Shown piece after piece: positions 9,965-18,772 of a stretch of DNA of 64,000 nucleotides; position 1 is the first letter of the stretch, and each line of letters opens with the position of its first letter. The stretch is from Amphibacillus marinus (GTDB lineage: Bacteria > Bacillota > Bacilli > Bacillales > Amphibacillaceae): the NCBI RefSeq assembly GCF_900110345.1, contig NZ_FODJ01000005.1, forward strand, positions 124,001-188,000. Direction: 5' to 3'. Made by a program: the position numbers and the translations under genes. A model generated the notes under the pieces. That model saw nothing but the letters and a program-made list of their open reading frames with translations. It ran no database searches and was not told where the DNA came from.

Positions 9965-11371
9965 ATGAAGAATATATTAGTAAGAGCAGGAATGTCACCA
10001 TTAGATCCTTTTAATGCAGATGAAATATTAATGAATAACTCTATAGGAGGAAACGTTGGGAACCTTGTTTATCAATACAGTGTTTTCCGAACCCTAATGG
10101 CACAAGGTGTAAACGTTGAGGCCGATTACTATAGTCAAGATGCTGCTAAAGCTGAAGAATATAACGAAAAGTACGATTGTTATATTATACCATTAGCGGA
10201 CGCTTTTAGAGAACCGTTTATACCCGCATTGAAAAGATATACCAATCTTATTAAAAAACTAACAATTCCTGTAATAGTAGTTGGTGTAGGTTTAAGAGCT
10301 CCCTTTGAACCAAAATTAAATGAAGGATTTCCATTTGATGAGGCTGTTAAAGACTTTGTTAATGCTGTATTGGAAAAGTCTAGCATCATAGGAGTACGTG
10401 GTCAAATTACAGCTGATTATTTAACGAGGTTAGGCTTTAGAGAGGGCATAGATCATACGGTGATTGGGTGCCCATCAATGTATACGTTTGGAAGAGAACT
10501 TAAGATTAGAGATACTAATATAACAAAAGATTCAAAAATAAGTATTAATTCGTCAAGAATGTCACCGTCGCATGTCCTTGATTTTATTACCAGAGCACAG
10601 GAAGAAATTCCGGACTATACGTTTATTCCTCAGTGGCTAAAAGAAATGGAATTAGTTTATACAGGAGCACGTGGAATAGCAAAGCCAAGTGACAATTATC
10701 CTGTGCAAATGTCAGATAGAGCTTATATGGAAGATAGAGTTAGATTTTTCTTAAATGTTCCAACTTGGATCGAGTTTCTGCAAAGTGTTGATTTAAGCTT
10801 TGGGGCACGTCTACACGGAAATATAACATCAACAATTGCAGGAACACCAAGTATTCTTATTGCCAAGGATGCAAGGATGAGAGAGCTAGCAGAATATCAC
10901 CAATTAACACATATTACAAAAGACGATATAACCGCTGAGACAAAGCTATTTGATGTTATTAACGAGGTAGATTTTAAGAGCCCAGAAAAGATCCAAGGAA
11001 AGAATTTTGATCACTTTATTGATTTCTTAGAAAAAAATGGGTTAAATCACATTTATAAAAATCAGTCAGCTCAAACCTCTTTCTCAGTACCACTAGAGGA
11101 AAAGTTAAAATCAATTCGATTACAAGCTCCTTTAAAGACAATTGCTGGCTGTACCTTGGATGAAATGGTTGCTCGTTGGGAATCATATTATCCATTAGTA
11201 GATAAAAGAAATGTTAATACAAAAGAAAATTTGGAAAAAATATCTAAAGAACAAAAAGATAAAATAAGAAAGCAAGAGGGTACAATTAAAAAGCAGAAAG
11301 GTACCTTAAATAGAAAATCAGTCAAATTAGCCTTAAGAACGGCGAATCTATTCAGTACTACTAAAAAATAG
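9965..11371 (+). CDS. polysaccharide pyruvyl transferase family protein
   Basis: A 468-residue protein of the polysaccharide pyruvyl transferase family (PF04230, CsaB-like). This family transfers a pyruvyl group from phosphoenolpyruvate to a sugar, forming an acidic ketal. Visible signs are the N-terminal GGNVGNLVYQYSVFRTLM segment, VVGVGLRAPF, IGVRGQITADYL and, near residue 280, the conserved ARLHGN motif. The last ~55 residues are a highly charged Lys/Glu/Gln helix, probably coiled coil, and not part of the catalytic fold. It follows the tar operon by 105 bases and has its own AAGGAG site. Pyruvylation of teichoic acid or of its linked sugar is an inference from position. Confidence 0.75.
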   Translation: MKNILVRAGMSPLDPFNADEILMNNSIGGNVGNLVYQYSVFRTLMAQGVNVEADYYSQDAAKAEEYNEKYDCYIIPLADAFREPFIPALKRYTNLIKKLTIPVIVVGVGLRAPFEPKLNEGFPFDEAVKDFVNAVLEKSSIIGVRGQITADYLTRLGFREGIDHTVIGCPSMYTFGRELKIRDTNITKDSKISINSSRMSPSHVLDFITRAQEEIPDYTFIPQWLKEMELVYTGARGIAKPSDNYPVQMSDRAYMEDRVRFFLNVPTWIEFLQSVDLSFGARLHGNITSTIAGTPSILIAKDARMRELAEYHQLTHITKDDITAETKLFDVINEVDFKSPEKIQGKNFDHFIDFLEKNGLNHIYKNQSAQTSFSVPLEEKLKSIRLQAPLKTIAGCTLDEMVARWESYYPLVDKRNVNTKENLEKISKEQKDKIRKQEGTIKKQKGTLNRKSVKLALRTANLFSTTKK

Positions 11372-11523
11372 TCGTAATAAAATTATTATTTTTTTAAAAA
11401 AACTTTTTTAGAAGTGGCATACCAAAAACAAAAAAAGGGGACCCATCCTAGACCAAGATTGTGGTAGTATTTTTAACCCTTTGCATTAATTAGAGTATAC
11501 TTATAATAAGATCACTGTAAACT

Positions 11524-11574
11524 CAAAAAAGAATAGCGAATAGATTATATGTTTATAATCTATTCGCTATTCTT
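11524..11574 (-). terminator. intrinsic terminator of the LCP gene
   Basis: A perfect 21-base inverted repeat (11529-11549 and 11554-11574) with a TGTT loop. On the minus strand it is followed by TTTTTT, giving a classic terminator for the LCP gene that ends at 11593. The rest of 11372-11592 holds A/T-rich sequence and no gene; the plus-strand gene ending at 11371 has no equally clear terminator. Confidence 0.9.
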
Positions 11575-11592
11575 AGATGATTAGCTAATTCT

Positions 11593-12642
11593 TTAGAAAT
11601 TATCCGCTTCTTCAGTATCGTTTCCTTCTGTATAACCGAATGTCGGCTCAACTAATCCAAGGTGCTCTTTAAAAACTTGTTGCTTTTCTGCTAAATCTTC
11701 CTCATCTAGTTGATAATAATAAGTTCGTGGGTTTTCTGTCCAAAGGTCATTACCAGAGAGGGCATAGGACTCAATGTCAAGCTCACCACTCATACCAAAT
11801 GAAGTAAAACTCATCATTTCATTAAAGGACATGTTAGTTGTCATATTGTTCCCCACAGCTTGCATTAGGTTTTCCAAATTAAACAGTGTATTAATCGAGA
11901 CAGCCCGATCAACAATCGCTCTAATAATTTCTTGCTGTCGTTTACCACGTTCAATATCATTATCTAGCTTTCGCGTACGAGCAAGTGCAAGTGCTTCCTC
12001 ACCATTTAACCATTGCTGACCTGGAAGGAGGTGAATAGCATTTTTAGAATCATTTGAGTCCATTTCTTGAAGCTCATACGGAACATCAACTTGAATACCA
12101 TCCAATGTATCGACAATATCAATAAAAGCATCGAAATTAACCCGAACCCAGTAATCAATCGGAACATCAAACAGATTTTCTACCGTATCAATTGTGTACT
12201 TAATACCGCCATTTGAATGGGCATGGTTAATTTTTGTATATTGTTCCATACCTGGTACATAAACGTAAGAATCACGAGGAATACTAAGCATTTTCACACT
12301 TTTTTCTTCTTTGTTAAAGGTAGCAAGAATTAACGCATCTGATAATCCTCTGACTTCACCATAACGCTCTTGGCGAGCCGCTCCTTGATCGACCCCAACA
12401 AACAGAATTGATACATCATCAACATCCGGATTAACCTGATCTTCACGAAGATCAGAACCAGAATCTCGTCCATCATCTTCATATGAATCCGTAACTAATT
12501 CTTTAGCATTCTGATATAGCATGCCAGCATATGTGACACCTGCTCCAATTATTAACAAAATAGGTATAAGAATAAGGAGGACTTTCTTTCTCTTCTTTTG
12601 TTTCTTCTTCCCGATTCTTGTCGTCTTTCTTTTATTGGTCAT
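11593..12642 (-). CDS. LytR-CpsA-Psr (LCP) family cell-wall glycopolymer ligase
   Basis: A 349-residue type II membrane protein: a basic N-terminus, one membrane span near residues 20-40, then the extracellular LCP domain. LCP enzymes move undecaprenyl-linked teichoic acid or capsule onto peptidoglycan MurNAc. Typical motifs are ILFVGVDQG, SDALILATFN, SIPRDSYVYVP, KINHAHSNGG, LDGIQVDVP and ALARTRKLDNDIERGKRQQ, which supplies the conserved Arg residues that bind the pyrophosphate. ATG 12642 follows AAGGAGA at 7 bases; an upstream in-frame ATG is unsupported. It converges on the tar operon, and its substrate may be that polymer. Confidence 0.9.
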   Translation of the reverse strand: MTNKRKTTRIGKKKQKKRKKVLLILIPILLIIGAGVTYAGMLYQNAKELVTDSYEDDGRDSGSDLREDQVNPDVDDVSILFVGVDQGAARQERYGEVRGLSDALILATFNKEEKSVKMLSIPRDSYVYVPGMEQYTKINHAHSNGGIKYTIDTVENLFDVPIDYWVRVNFDAFIDIVDTLDGIQVDVPYELQEMDSNDSKNAIHLLPGQQWLNGEEALALARTRKLDNDIERGKRQQEIIRAIVDRAVSINTLFNLENLMQAVGNNMTTNMSFNEMMSFTSFGMSGELDIESYALSGNDLWTENPRTYYYQLDEEDLAEKQQVFKEHLGLVEPTFGYTEGNDTEEADNF

Positions 12643-12814
12643 AAAAAATCTCCTTAATATAAATTCCAAATTTATCTCTTTAGTTTAATATAATATTACT
12701 ACGAAATAAACAGAAGGTAAAATTATTTTTATATTACATCTACCTTATTAGACGTATACAGACTCAAAAAGTTACTTTAAAGTAGTGATTAGACTCAATT
12801 AGCGAGCAAAAAAC

Positions 12815-14002
12815 TTAGCCATTTCGTCCATTTTTAACAATTAAATAAATGTAGATTAACATCGAAATAACGACAAAACCAGCAGCAAAGAGATAAATAA
12901 AGTTATAACCCAATGATGAAGCAACTGCCCCAAAGATCATTGCCCCAGCTCCCACACCAAGATCAAAGGAACCGAAAAAGGTAGCATTGGCCATCCCTCT
13001 GCGATTTGCTGGTGCGGAATTAATGGCCCATGCTTGTGTTGCCGGCTGGATACTACCAAAGCCTAATCCGTACAAAATACCTGCTAAATAGAGTGCCCAT
13101 GAACCTGGTAACCAAAACAACGTTACCATCGCAAGGATTACAAGAACTGCTCCAGGCAAGAAGACAGCAATATGCCCTTTTAGATCATAGAGTTTTCCTG
13201 AGAAAGTACGAGAAAGGAGAAGGGCTAGCGCATATAGTAAGAAATAATATTCGATGCCAGTAATGCCGCGCTGCTCAGTATAGAGTGGGAGAAACGAAGC
13301 AACGCCGCCAAAAGTTGTCGTCACAAAGAATAATAATATTGATGGTTTTACAGCGCTTTTTTCAAAAACATCAAATTTAACCGTTGTCGACTTATTTGGT
13401 AAGGCCTCAACTTTTTTATAATTTATTCTAGTCGCCAAGATTAGCGATACAACACCTAGTGAGCCAATGATAAGGAAGAGCTGAAAGAAGCTTAATCGAC
13501 CAACTAAGGCAAGTCCTAAGGTAGGGCCAAGCGCAAGGGCGAGATTACCTGATAGTCCAAAATAGCCCATTCCTTCGCCACGGCGGGCTTGTGGAATTAA
13601 ATCAGTAGCAATTGTACCGGTAGCTGTTGTCGACAGCCCCCAGCCAACCCCCTGAACCATACGCATGACAAATAGGAGCATAATTGATGGAATAATGGCA
13701 TAAGAACCAACTGAAATAACAAAAATAGCAAGACCAAGCATATAAATGAACTGCCTTCCCCTTGTTTCAAGTGCATGTCCTGCATAAGGACGGAACAACA
13801 GGGATGATAGTGTAAAAATACCGGTTATTAAGCCAATTATTTGATCCGTTCCGCCAAGCTCTTGGACAAGCAAGGGCAAAGTCGGTAACGTCATTTGAAA
13901 GCCTAAGAAAATAAAAAAGTTTGCCGAACAAACCATGGCAAAGTCCTTTGTCCAGATTTTCTCCTGAACGGGAGCTGTTTCTGTTTTTACTTGTATCGCC
14001 AT
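12815..14002 (-). CDS. major facilitator superfamily transporter
   Basis: A 395-residue membrane protein with about 12 hydrophobic segments and the MFS loop motif between spans 2 and 3 (GHALETRGRQ, near residue 75). It resembles drug/H+ antiporters of the DHA1 type; no substrate can be assigned. ATG 14002 is chosen because AGGGGTG lies just upstream; another ATG 18 bases earlier lacks a site. It is divergent from the broken NERD gene, with about 220 bases between them. Confidence 0.85.
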   Translation of the reverse strand: MAIQVKTETAPVQEKIWTKDFAMVCSANFFIFLGFQMTLPTLPLLVQELGGTDQIIGLITGIFTLSSLLFRPYAGHALETRGRQFIYMLGLAIFVISVGSYAIIPSIMLLFVMRMVQGVGWGLSTTATGTIATDLIPQARRGEGMGYFGLSGNLALALGPTLGLALVGRLSFFQLFLIIGSLGVVSLILATRINYKKVEALPNKSTTVKFDVFEKSAVKPSILLFFVTTTFGGVASFLPLYTEQRGITGIEYYFLLYALALLLSRTFSGKLYDLKGHIAVFLPGAVLVILAMVTLFWLPGSWALYLAGILYGLGFGSIQPATQAWAINSAPANRRGMANATFFGSFDLGVGAGAMIFGAVASSLGYNFIYLFAAGFVVISMLIYIYLIVKNGRNG

Positions 14003-14075
14003 GCTGACACCCCTAAACATTTTTCGTTACTCGAAATATATTATATACTAAAATGTTGTGAAAAACACTAGAGAA

Positions 14076-14104
14076 TTCGCATAAGTGACTAGATTTACTA
14101 TAAT
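14076..14104 (+). promoter_or_regulatory. probable promoter of the NERD-domain gene
   Basis: TTCGCA (14076-14081), a 17-base spacer and TATAAT (14099-14104) lie about 120 bases before the start of the NERD-domain reading frame. The -10 is perfect and the -35 matches 4 of 6. Confidence 0.45.
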
Positions 14105-14226
14105 TAGATAATGTTTAATGGGATTTATATGAAAATTTTTCTCTGGGCAATGATTGTTTTGCAAAATTAACAAATCGTCAAATCCTAAAATAATCGTTAA
14201 AATAAAAGTCTGAGGAGGCGATAGTG

Positions 14227-15171
14227 ATGAAATTTGTACTACCGTTAATGGAGACAGCACTGCACCAGCAGTTAGATGTTTTGCTAAAACGCTATTACTT
14301 AAAGGACAAGCTTTATCATCAGATGAACAAGCAATTTCGTCGAGAACAAGCTGGATTTAAGGGAGAGCAACAATTGGACTATCATTTGTCCCTTGCCAAG
14401 TTAGCTGATGCTTATAGTCTAGCGAGGGTGAGATTATAAGGGTGTCACCACTATTTTCAAATAGACCGTCTTATCCTAACGGAAACGGTCTGCTTTGTTA
14501 TTGAAGTGAAAAATTTGATGGGAAGCCTATCAATAAATGATCATCAGCAACTCATTCAACGAATAAACCATGCAAATAAGTACTACCCAAGTCCGCACTT
14601 ACAGGTTCAACTGCAAGTTTGCCAATTACGCACACTTATTAATGAGCCACTTGCTATCCATCCCCTCGTCGTATTCACACACCCTGATGCCAGCCTTAAT
14701 TTTGAATACAATCCTGACCTAATAACGCTTCAAGCTTTATCACTCCGAATGAATGAGTTGATGGAGGAATACTCCAACTGTGAAAGTACGACTAACATTA
14801 AACAGCTGGCTTTTGATTTAAAGAGTAAGCATAGTAGAAAACATGAAAATTTGTATAATCACTATCAACTTAGTAAGAATCAATTAATTAGCGGTGTCTT
14901 TTGTATATGGTGTAGCGAAAAGAAAACCCTGATGACACGAACACATGGAACTTGGCAATGTCCTTCATGTGGCAGGCTAGATAAACTCGCTCATATAGAA
15001 GCACTTAAAGATTATGGCTATTTAATTAACAGACTAATTAATAATGAAGAGGCACGCAGCTTTCTTCGTGTCAATTCGCGTTTTACCGTAAGCCGATTAC
15101 TTAATGATTTGAAACTTGAAAAAATTGGAGAGGGGAAGGGGACTAAATACGATTTAACAAAGCTTTTATAG
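14227..15171 (+). pseudogene. NERD-domain protein interrupted by one in-frame stop
   Basis: One continuous reading frame of 315 codons, apart from a TAA at 14437-14439 (codon 71). Before it lies the family N-terminus (RREQAGFKGEQQLDYHL). Directly after it, in the same frame, lies the core of the NERD nuclease-related domain: YFQIDRLILTE then FVIEVKN. The C-terminus has a CxxC...CxxC zinc ribbon (CIWC, CPSC) followed by AHIEALKDYG, as in Bacillus NERD proteins of about this length. AGGAGG precedes the start. Everything except the stop looks intact, so the change is recent, a sequencing error or a readthrough site. A GTG at 14506 could restart translation but has no ribosome site and would lose the first part of the nuclease fold. 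Confidence 0.8.
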
Positions 15172-15180
15172 ACGAGGGTG

Positions 15181-15300
15181 GGTTAATTCGCACCTAAATT
15201 GGAATGATCGCCGAAGTAAGAGCGTTCACACCCAAAGCAGAATAGGGGCGAAGTCCGGCAAAATAAGAGCGAACGCACCCATTTATGTGCGTTCGCTCTT
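15181..15300. repeat. GAGCGAACGC-type intergenic repeat cluster (copy A)
   Basis: A run of related short units, for example TAAGAGCGTTCACACCC near 15217 and TAAGAGCGAACGCACCC near 15264, plus diverged TTCGCACCTAAATT and GGGGCGAAG pieces. It ends in a perfect hairpin that forms the 3' end of nrdG. The same words recur at 21222-21398. It has no CRISPR-like spacing. Confidence 0.6.
15265..15300 (-). terminator. terminator hairpin overlapping the nrdG 3' end
   Basis: Perfect 14-base arms (15265-15278 and 15287-15300) with an 8-base loop; the nrdG stop codon lies in the loop. On the minus strand it is followed by TTATTTT. The last codons of nrdG (KSERT) are therefore built from the repeat itself. 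Confidence 0.65.
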
Positions 15301-15756
15301 AACCAAAACCTCAGCCAATTTAATCACCCGCTGATTGCTACTCCCTCTAAAATCAAGGCTCAAGTCGCGTTCTGCTAAGATAAATGGTCCATCAACGAGA
15401 ACATCACAATAGCTTAACAGTTCGACATAGTCACCACCCAATTCTAGGAGTTGCTCTAAAGTATAGCCAGTGTAGGCCCAAATATTTTTACCGTGTGCCT
15501 TCAATCTACGAGCTACCTCTGCAACTTCGCTAGCCTGAAAGAACGGATCTCCTCCAGATAAAGTCACCTCGCACAGCGGATTACTAAGTACTTCAGCAAC
15601 AACCTCGTCTACTGTCATTTCACTGCCATTACGAATATTCCAGCTTTCGGGGTTATGGCACCCTTTGCAGAAGTGGGGACAGCCGGCAAAGAAAATAACC
15701 GTCCGCAGTCCTTCACCATCAACAACAGAGTCATGAAGAATATTAAGAACACGCAT
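15283..15756 (-). CDS. nrdG: anaerobic ribonucleotide reductase activating protein (NrdG)
   Basis: A 157-residue radical SAM activase that installs the glycyl radical on NrdD. The iron-sulfur motif C-x3-C-x2-C is seen as CPHFCKGCHNPESW near residue 29, followed by TLSGGDPFFQ, which binds SAM. Length is normal for the family. The start is placed at 15756 (MRVLNILHD), 4 bases after the nrdD stop, giving a tightly coupled nrdD-nrdG operon; an in-frame ATG at 15798 would lie inside nrdD. It ends in a repeat-derived hairpin. Confidence 0.93.
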   Translation of the reverse strand: MRVLNILHDSVVDGEGLRTVIFFAGCPHFCKGCHNPESWNIRNGSEMTVDEVVAEVLSNPLCEVTLSGGDPFFQASEVAEVARRLKAHGKNIWAYTGYTLEQLLELGGDYVELLSYCDVLVDGPFILAERDLSLDFRGSSNQRVIKLAEVLVKSERT

Positions 15757-15760
15757 CTGC

Positions 15761-17635
15761 TTATTTCCCGTGCTTGACGCGCTGACTCTCTTCAGCACGT
15801 TTAGCAGTGTTCCATTTTTTCATATCACCAACAAGGTAACCAGTAATGCGACGGATACGCTCAATGTACGCTTCGTCATGATTGCCACATTTCGGGCAAC
15901 AATCATTAATGATACCGGTATAGCCACATGGTTGACAACGATCGACAGGGTGGTTGATTGAGCCATAGCCAAAGTCGGCGGCAGCCATTGCCTTTACTAG
16001 CTTATCAAGCGCGTGAATATTTTTACTTACATCACCGTCACATTCAATATAAGAGATATGACCACCATTACATAGTTTATGAAACGCACCTTCACGATTA
16101 ATTTTGTCAATTGCACGAATCGAGTAATACACAGGAATATGAAACGAGTTTGTGTAATAATCACGCTCGGTAACACCAGGGATTACACCAAATTCGGCCC
16201 GATCGCCTTTAGTAAAGCGGCCCGATAACCCCTCGGCTGGTGTTGCAATTAAAGAAAAATTCAAATCATACTGATCAGCAATCTGATCGACTCGGTCCCG
16301 CATAAATTGAACAATTTCATAGCCGAGCTTAAAGGCACGCTCTGATTCTCCATGGTGCTCACCGATTAAGGCGACAAGTGCTTCAGCCAAGCCAATAAAG
16401 CCGACACTTAACGTACCTTGTTTTAAAACGTCGCTAAGGTTATCAGTTGGTTTTAGCTGCTCGCTCCCTTTCCAAACCCCTTGCCCATATAAGAAGGAGA
16501 AGTGCTGTGCCTGCTTGTGACACTGGAAGTCAAAACGTTCAAGCAATTGTTTGACTACTAAATTGATATAGCCACTTAGTGTATAAAAAAACCCCTCTAC
16601 CGTTTGCGAGACTAAAGCAATTTTCACTAAATTTATTGACGTAAAAGAAAGATTGCCGCGCTGGATGCTGTTCTCCACTCCATGACGATTAGCCATTACT
16701 CGCGTCCGACAGCCCATATAAGATACTTCCGATTCTGGCGTCCCATCGTAATGCTGAACATTGACGCTGGAATCGATAAAGCTAAAGTTAGGAAACAGGC
16801 GCTTTGCTGTTGTTTCAAGTGCGAGCTGATACAGGTCGTAGTTTGGCTCGTCAGGTTGGTAATTAATGCCTTGTTTCATTTTGAAAATCTGGATTGGGAA
16901 GATTGGCGTTTCGCCATTACCCAAGCCAGCTTTGGTAGCGAGTAATAGATTCTTAATTAGCATTCGACCTTCTACAGAGGTGTCAGTACCATAATTAACG
17001 GATACAAACGGGACTTGTCCACCACCACGTGAATGCATGGAATTACAATTATGCACGAACGCTTCACAGGCTTGAAAAACATCTCGATCAGCTTGTTTCC
17101 ACGCAGCTGCTTCTAAGGCTGTTGCTTCCCATTCTACCGGTAGTTCGGTTAGTCGTCTTTTATGCTTAAGATATGTTTTATGAACATAAGGTGCTAAATC
17201 ATAATCAATCATTGGGTAGCTCTGACCACCGTGCTGCATGTTTTGATTAGATTGAAAAATAATCGACGATAGCGCCATGGCACTGACAATATCAGCGGGC
17301 TCCCGCATGAAGCCGTGTCCAGTATTAAAGCCACCTCGTAAAATTGCTCCAAGCGGAATCTGTGCACAAGTTGTGGTGCCAGTCGGCATAAAATCTAAAT
17401 CATGCGGATGGATAAAATTGTCGTCCATTGCTTGAACAACATCTGGACTTAAGAGCTGAGTTCGTGCAAAATGTTTAGCTGCCTCTGAACCGAATTTTGA
17501 CATTTGACCCATTGGAGACTGACCATCGACATTAGCATTTTCTTGAATAAGGTCCTGATTAGAGGAAGAAACAATTTCCGCCAAAGCGGTTAGTAATTGA
17601 TCTGTATGTAAGTTAGTCATTGTTGGTGTTTGCAT
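15761..17635 (-). CDS. nrdD: anaerobic ribonucleoside-triphosphate reductase (NrdD, class III)
   Basis: A 624-residue glycyl-radical enzyme reducing NTPs to dNTPs without oxygen. The radical loop RITGYLVG places the radical at Gly599. Just before it is the zinc site formed by CQPCG and CCPKCG. Upstream, conserved stretches include GRGGGQVPFVS-like SRGGGQVPFVSVNYG and MGCRTRV. Unlike many NrdD proteins, no N-terminal ATP-cone is seen, in line with the short N-terminus. AAGGAGT lies before the ATG. The next gene is the NrdG activase. The presence of this pair shows a capacity for growth without oxygen. Confidence 0.95.
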   Translation of the reverse strand: MQTPTMTNLHTDQLLTALAEIVSSSNQDLIQENANVDGQSPMGQMSKFGSEAAKHFARTQLLSPDVVQAMDDNFIHPHDLDFMPTGTTTCAQIPLGAILRGGFNTGHGFMREPADIVSAMALSSIIFQSNQNMQHGGQSYPMIDYDLAPYVHKTYLKHKRRLTELPVEWEATALEAAAWKQADRDVFQACEAFVHNCNSMHSRGGGQVPFVSVNYGTDTSVEGRMLIKNLLLATKAGLGNGETPIFPIQIFKMKQGINYQPDEPNYDLYQLALETTAKRLFPNFSFIDSSVNVQHYDGTPESEVSYMGCRTRVMANRHGVENSIQRGNLSFTSINLVKIALVSQTVEGFFYTLSGYINLVVKQLLERFDFQCHKQAQHFSFLYGQGVWKGSEQLKPTDNLSDVLKQGTLSVGFIGLAEALVALIGEHHGESERAFKLGYEIVQFMRDRVDQIADQYDLNFSLIATPAEGLSGRFTKGDRAEFGVIPGVTERDYYTNSFHIPVYYSIRAIDKINREGAFHKLCNGGHISYIECDGDVSKNIHALDKLVKAMAAADFGYGSINHPVDRCQPCGYTGIINDCCPKCGNHDEAYIERIRRITGYLVGDMKKWNTAKRAEESQRVKHGK

Positions 17636-17650
17636 AACGATCCACTCCTT

Positions 17651-17666
17651 GAACTATATATAGTCA
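17651..17666 (-). promoter_or_regulatory. candidate NrdR box upstream of nrdD
   Basis: The palindrome CTATATATAG matches the 10-base core of the NrdR box (CwATATATwG) exactly. It lies 20-30 bases before the nrdD start. NrdR represses ribonucleotide reductase operons by binding near the promoter. Usually two boxes occur in tandem; a second good copy was not found. Confidence 0.55.
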
Positions 17667-17674
17667 TTAAAAAA

Positions 17675-17706
17675 ATGATTCAATACAAGATGTTGTATTG
17701 AATCAT
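17675..17706 (-). terminator. intrinsic terminator upstream of nrdD
   Basis: Perfect 14-base arms (17675-17688 and 17693-17706) around GATG, followed on the minus strand by seven T. It most simply ends transcripts of the membrane-protein gene at 17833-18621. Because nrdD begins only 40 bases further on, the hairpin also borders or overlaps the nrdD promoter. Confidence 0.75.
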
Positions 17707-17832
17707 AGTTTAGCACACTATTTTTTTGCTGAACAGTTGCAGTTATTATGCAAGAACCGGCAAAAGACCAACAAGTCTAGAAGTTATCTGCTTTCACGTG
17801 ATTGTGTCAATTTTGTGACGGATAACAGTCGG

Positions 17833-18621
17833 TTAAAACAACGGATTCATAAATTGGGTCATGAGTGCATCACCAAGTAAAGCGATGATAATAAATGAGC
17901 CAACGACTGTAAGAATAATGGCATGATACATGTCGAATTTGTGCTCAGTAGCCGACGTTTCTTTAATGGTAAACAGCGTTGCGACACTGGAAAACAATAA
18001 CAGTGTAACGGCAATACTAAAGAAGATTGAGCTCAATGTAAACAGTTCGAGCAGAACAAGCGGAATGGCAATTAAAGCTAGAATAGTTGGGATCACCAGA
18101 AAGACACTAAAGCGTGCTAGGATGGCGACAAAGCTAATCGTTGCTTTGAATAGCCTGACCACAAGAAACTTAACGACTACCATTAATACGAGAATGAGCA
18201 TTAATAAAAAGGTCGGTACCATAACCGCATCCCACAAGGAAGGGGTGCCAAACACATCTAAGAAGCCACGGGGCATAAAGTATGTTTGTAACGGAACCGA
18301 TATTGCAAAGATAATAACCGTAATAATAGCGTTAATCATATGTGTCAGACCATCTGATGTTTGCTTGCTTGCCTCATAGGGATTCTTAATTGCTTTAGGT
18401 AAGAATGTCCAATAATCCTTTGCCACCTTCTTTACGTGCTCAACAAACGGATTAGGCTCTGAAGGCGCTTGTTGTTGCTGCTCTTGTTCGGTTTCATAAG
18501 GAACAGGTTCTTCAGTTGAAAAATCCTCTGTAATGGCTGCCTCCTCTGCATGCGGTGAAACCTGCTGACCATTCTCGTATGTAATGTCTTCTTCCTCGGG
18601 AGGGTAGTGTTTGTTTTCCAT
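17833..18621 (-). CDS. multi-pass membrane protein with acidic N-terminus (DUF6574-like)
   Basis: A 262-residue protein of unknown function. Residues 1-55 are very acidic (many Glu/Gln). A linker with DYWTFLPKAIKNPYEASKQT follows, and then about five to six membrane spans fill the rest. The linker and membrane part resemble the protein encoded at 47624-48394 (AYWRFLVPAIKRPFDSSKQT), which carries an N-terminal zinc ribbon absent here; the two are paralogues. AAGGAGT precedes the ATG. It ends before a strong terminator. The family name is given from memory of similar Bacillus proteins. Confidence 0.7.
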   Translation of the reverse strand: MENKHYPPEEEDITYENGQQVSPHAEEAAITEDFSTEEPVPYETEQEQQQQAPSEPNPFVEHVKKVAKDYWTFLPKAIKNPYEASKQTSDGLTHMINAIITVIIFAISVPLQTYFMPRGFLDVFGTPSLWDAVMVPTFLLMLILVLMVVVKFLVVRLFKATISFVAILARFSVFLVIPTILALIAIPLVLLELFTLSSIFFSIAVTLLLFSSVATLFTIKETSATEHKFDMYHAIILTVVGSFIIIALLGDALMTQFMNPLF

Positions 18622-18772
18622 AAATCATTCACTCCTTAACAGATCATAGTTAATAGCTACCTCACTATCTGTAAATTCCCAATTGTAGAATGTATTAAAC
18701 GTGTATCGTTAAAAACACTGCAAAATGCTTAAGGGAATGATCTCCAAGGGTCATTAGAACTAGCGCATTTGG

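Noticed and set aside
11430-11470. Sequence with GGGGACCCATCC after the pyruvyl transferase, looking like an insertion-sequence end.
   Set aside because: No matching inverted repeat, target duplication or transposase remnant was found nearby.
17930-18379. A 149-codon open frame on the plus strand.
   Set aside because: It lies antisense to the membrane-protein gene, has no ribosome site and a composition explained by the reverse strand.
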